From Pelagomonas calceolata (Eukaryota > Sar > Pelagophyceae > Pelagomonadales > Pelagomonadaceae), in assembly GCA_918797485.1 (NCBI GenBank), contig CAKKNE010000001.1:992001-1056000 (forward strand): a stretch of 64,000 nt of DNA, given 5' to 3'. The notes beneath the pieces were generated by a model. That model had not been told where the DNA came from. It saw nothing but the letters and a program-made list of their open reading frames with translations, and made no database searches. Positions 63,421 through 64,000 of the stretch are shown one piece after another; within the stretch, counting starts at the first letter, position 1; every line of letters starts with the position of its first letter. The position numbers and the translations under genes were made by a program.

Positions 63421-64000
63421 TCACGACGATCACGACATGTAGCCGACGCCGCCCTGCGTGTGAGCGCCGTCGGGCGCGCGGCGGGCGTATTTGGCCACAA
63501 GCGCAGGGTCGTGGTCGTCGCTGTACGGCCTACTAAACAGCCGCTGCAGCGTCTCGATGACCGAGTTGTCGCCGCGCTCGGCGGCTTCGTAGGCCTCCAC
63601 GAGCATCCACTCGCGCGGCACGAACAACGGGTTCACTTGATTCATTCCCTTCACGTCGGGTTCCGCGCGGCGCCAGCGCGCGAGCCAATCGCGCCACTTT
63701 TTCGCCTTTGCCGGCGACGGCGGGACATAGAACGCCGGTGCGAGCGCCTCCAACGCGTCGGCGTCCGTCCGAGCGGTGGCCGCCAGACGGCGCCAGAATA
63801 ACGTATAGTCGACGTCCGCGTCGAGGAGAGCGGCGGAGTCGGCCCATAGCTTCGTAGCCGAGGCTTGATCATGGACGAGGCCTAGCTTGGCCGCCCACAT
63901 CGCCATCTCGGCCCGTTCCGCTTCGTCGGCGAAGGCTTGGCGCGCGGCGGTCGCGGCGGCCGCGTCGTCGAGGAGTGGTTCCAGGCTTCTCACCAACGTC
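63421..64000 (-). CDS. selenoo: Selenoprotein O (protein adenylyltransferase), C-terminal part, with in-frame UGA
   Basis: The 3' end of a gene running off the right edge; ~190 residues are visible. Family blocks: ATARTDADALEALAPAFY, KWRDWLARW, MNQVNPLFVPREWMLVEAYE, AAERGDNSVIETLQRLFSRP. This is the C-terminal region of SelO/UPF0061, a pseudokinase-fold enzyme that AMPylates proteins, usually in mitochondria. The frame meets TGA at 63432-63430, then two Ser codons, then TGA at 63423-63421: YMS-U-SS-stop. SelO selenoproteins place Sec third from the end before Ser-Ser, so the first TGA is probably selenocysteine. The usual Cys two residues before Sec is Met here. Confidence 0.85.

Overview
The window is nuclear DNA from a photosynthetic stramenopile, most likely a pelagophyte (Aureococcus/Pelagomonas type). 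The sequence is GC-rich and gene-dense, with some stop codons of convergent genes overlapping. It carries diatom-like plastid genes (PsbU, plastid L4, an LHC-like protein, two lumen-type FKBPs, signal peptidase I) with bipartite targeting leaders, introner-type introns, a selenoprotein O with a probable in-frame selenocysteine codon, and flagellar genes. No prophage, CRISPR array, tRNA, rRNA or capsid-bearing element was seen.

Layout. 1-4.7 kb: Tudor-like protein, U-box protein, threonine dehydratase. 4.8-9.7 kb: HNH protein, a fucosyltransferase-like gene cut by four introners, a DUF1289-HAD fusion directly behind a small membrane protein. 9.8-16.7 kb: membrane protein, CFAP100-like protein, ABHD4/5-type hydrolase, O-fucosyltransferase-like protein, PsbU. 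16.7-24.2 kb: small conserved genes, a methyltransferase, a haloperoxidase remnant, an M48 peptidase, a 1201-residue P-loop/WD40 STAND protein. 24.7-36.7 kb: two-HMG-box/SAP protein, signal peptidase I, BART-like protein, propeller-like protein, methyltransferase, F-box protein, GT11 fucosyltransferase, AGC kinase, SAM-like protein. 37-45.5 kb: COX15, plastid L4, CCCH protein, SBP-like zinc-finger protein, LRR-like protein, acylphosphatase-like protein. 45.5-56 kb: a voltage-sensor/ankyrin fusion, PDZ-FKBP, MATE transporter, LHC-like protein, globin-like protein, glycosyltransferase. 56-64 kb: large CFAP92-like protein, TPR fragment, methyltransferase-FKBP fusion, sulfotransferase, SelO.

Two systems run through the window. 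(1) Thirteen introns were placed by reading frame, and nearly all look like introners. Seven belong to a family with inverted ends near CTGTGTGGAAATC and flanking 8-bp duplications; the first two bases of the upstream duplication (GT or GC) act as the 5' splice site and the element supplies the AG. Others belong to a second family ending CTCCGCGCAG. (2) A 19-25 bp palindrome-ended motif (CTAGTGTCTTAC, spacer, CGCTAGC) occurs 16 times. Every copy lies between genes, upstream of at least one start, and it is present in 12 of the 16 divergent gene pairs, so it is a strong candidate for a bidirectional core-promoter element.

Functions cluster loosely in three areas: plastid biogenesis and lumen protein folding; secretory glycan building (two fucosyltransferase-type genes, an O-fucosyltransferase-type gene, a CgeB-like glycosyltransferase, a sulfotransferase); and flagellum components. 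Exon boundaries were worked out by hand from reading frame and duplications. They are internally consistent (all spliced lengths are multiples of three) but not backed by transcripts.
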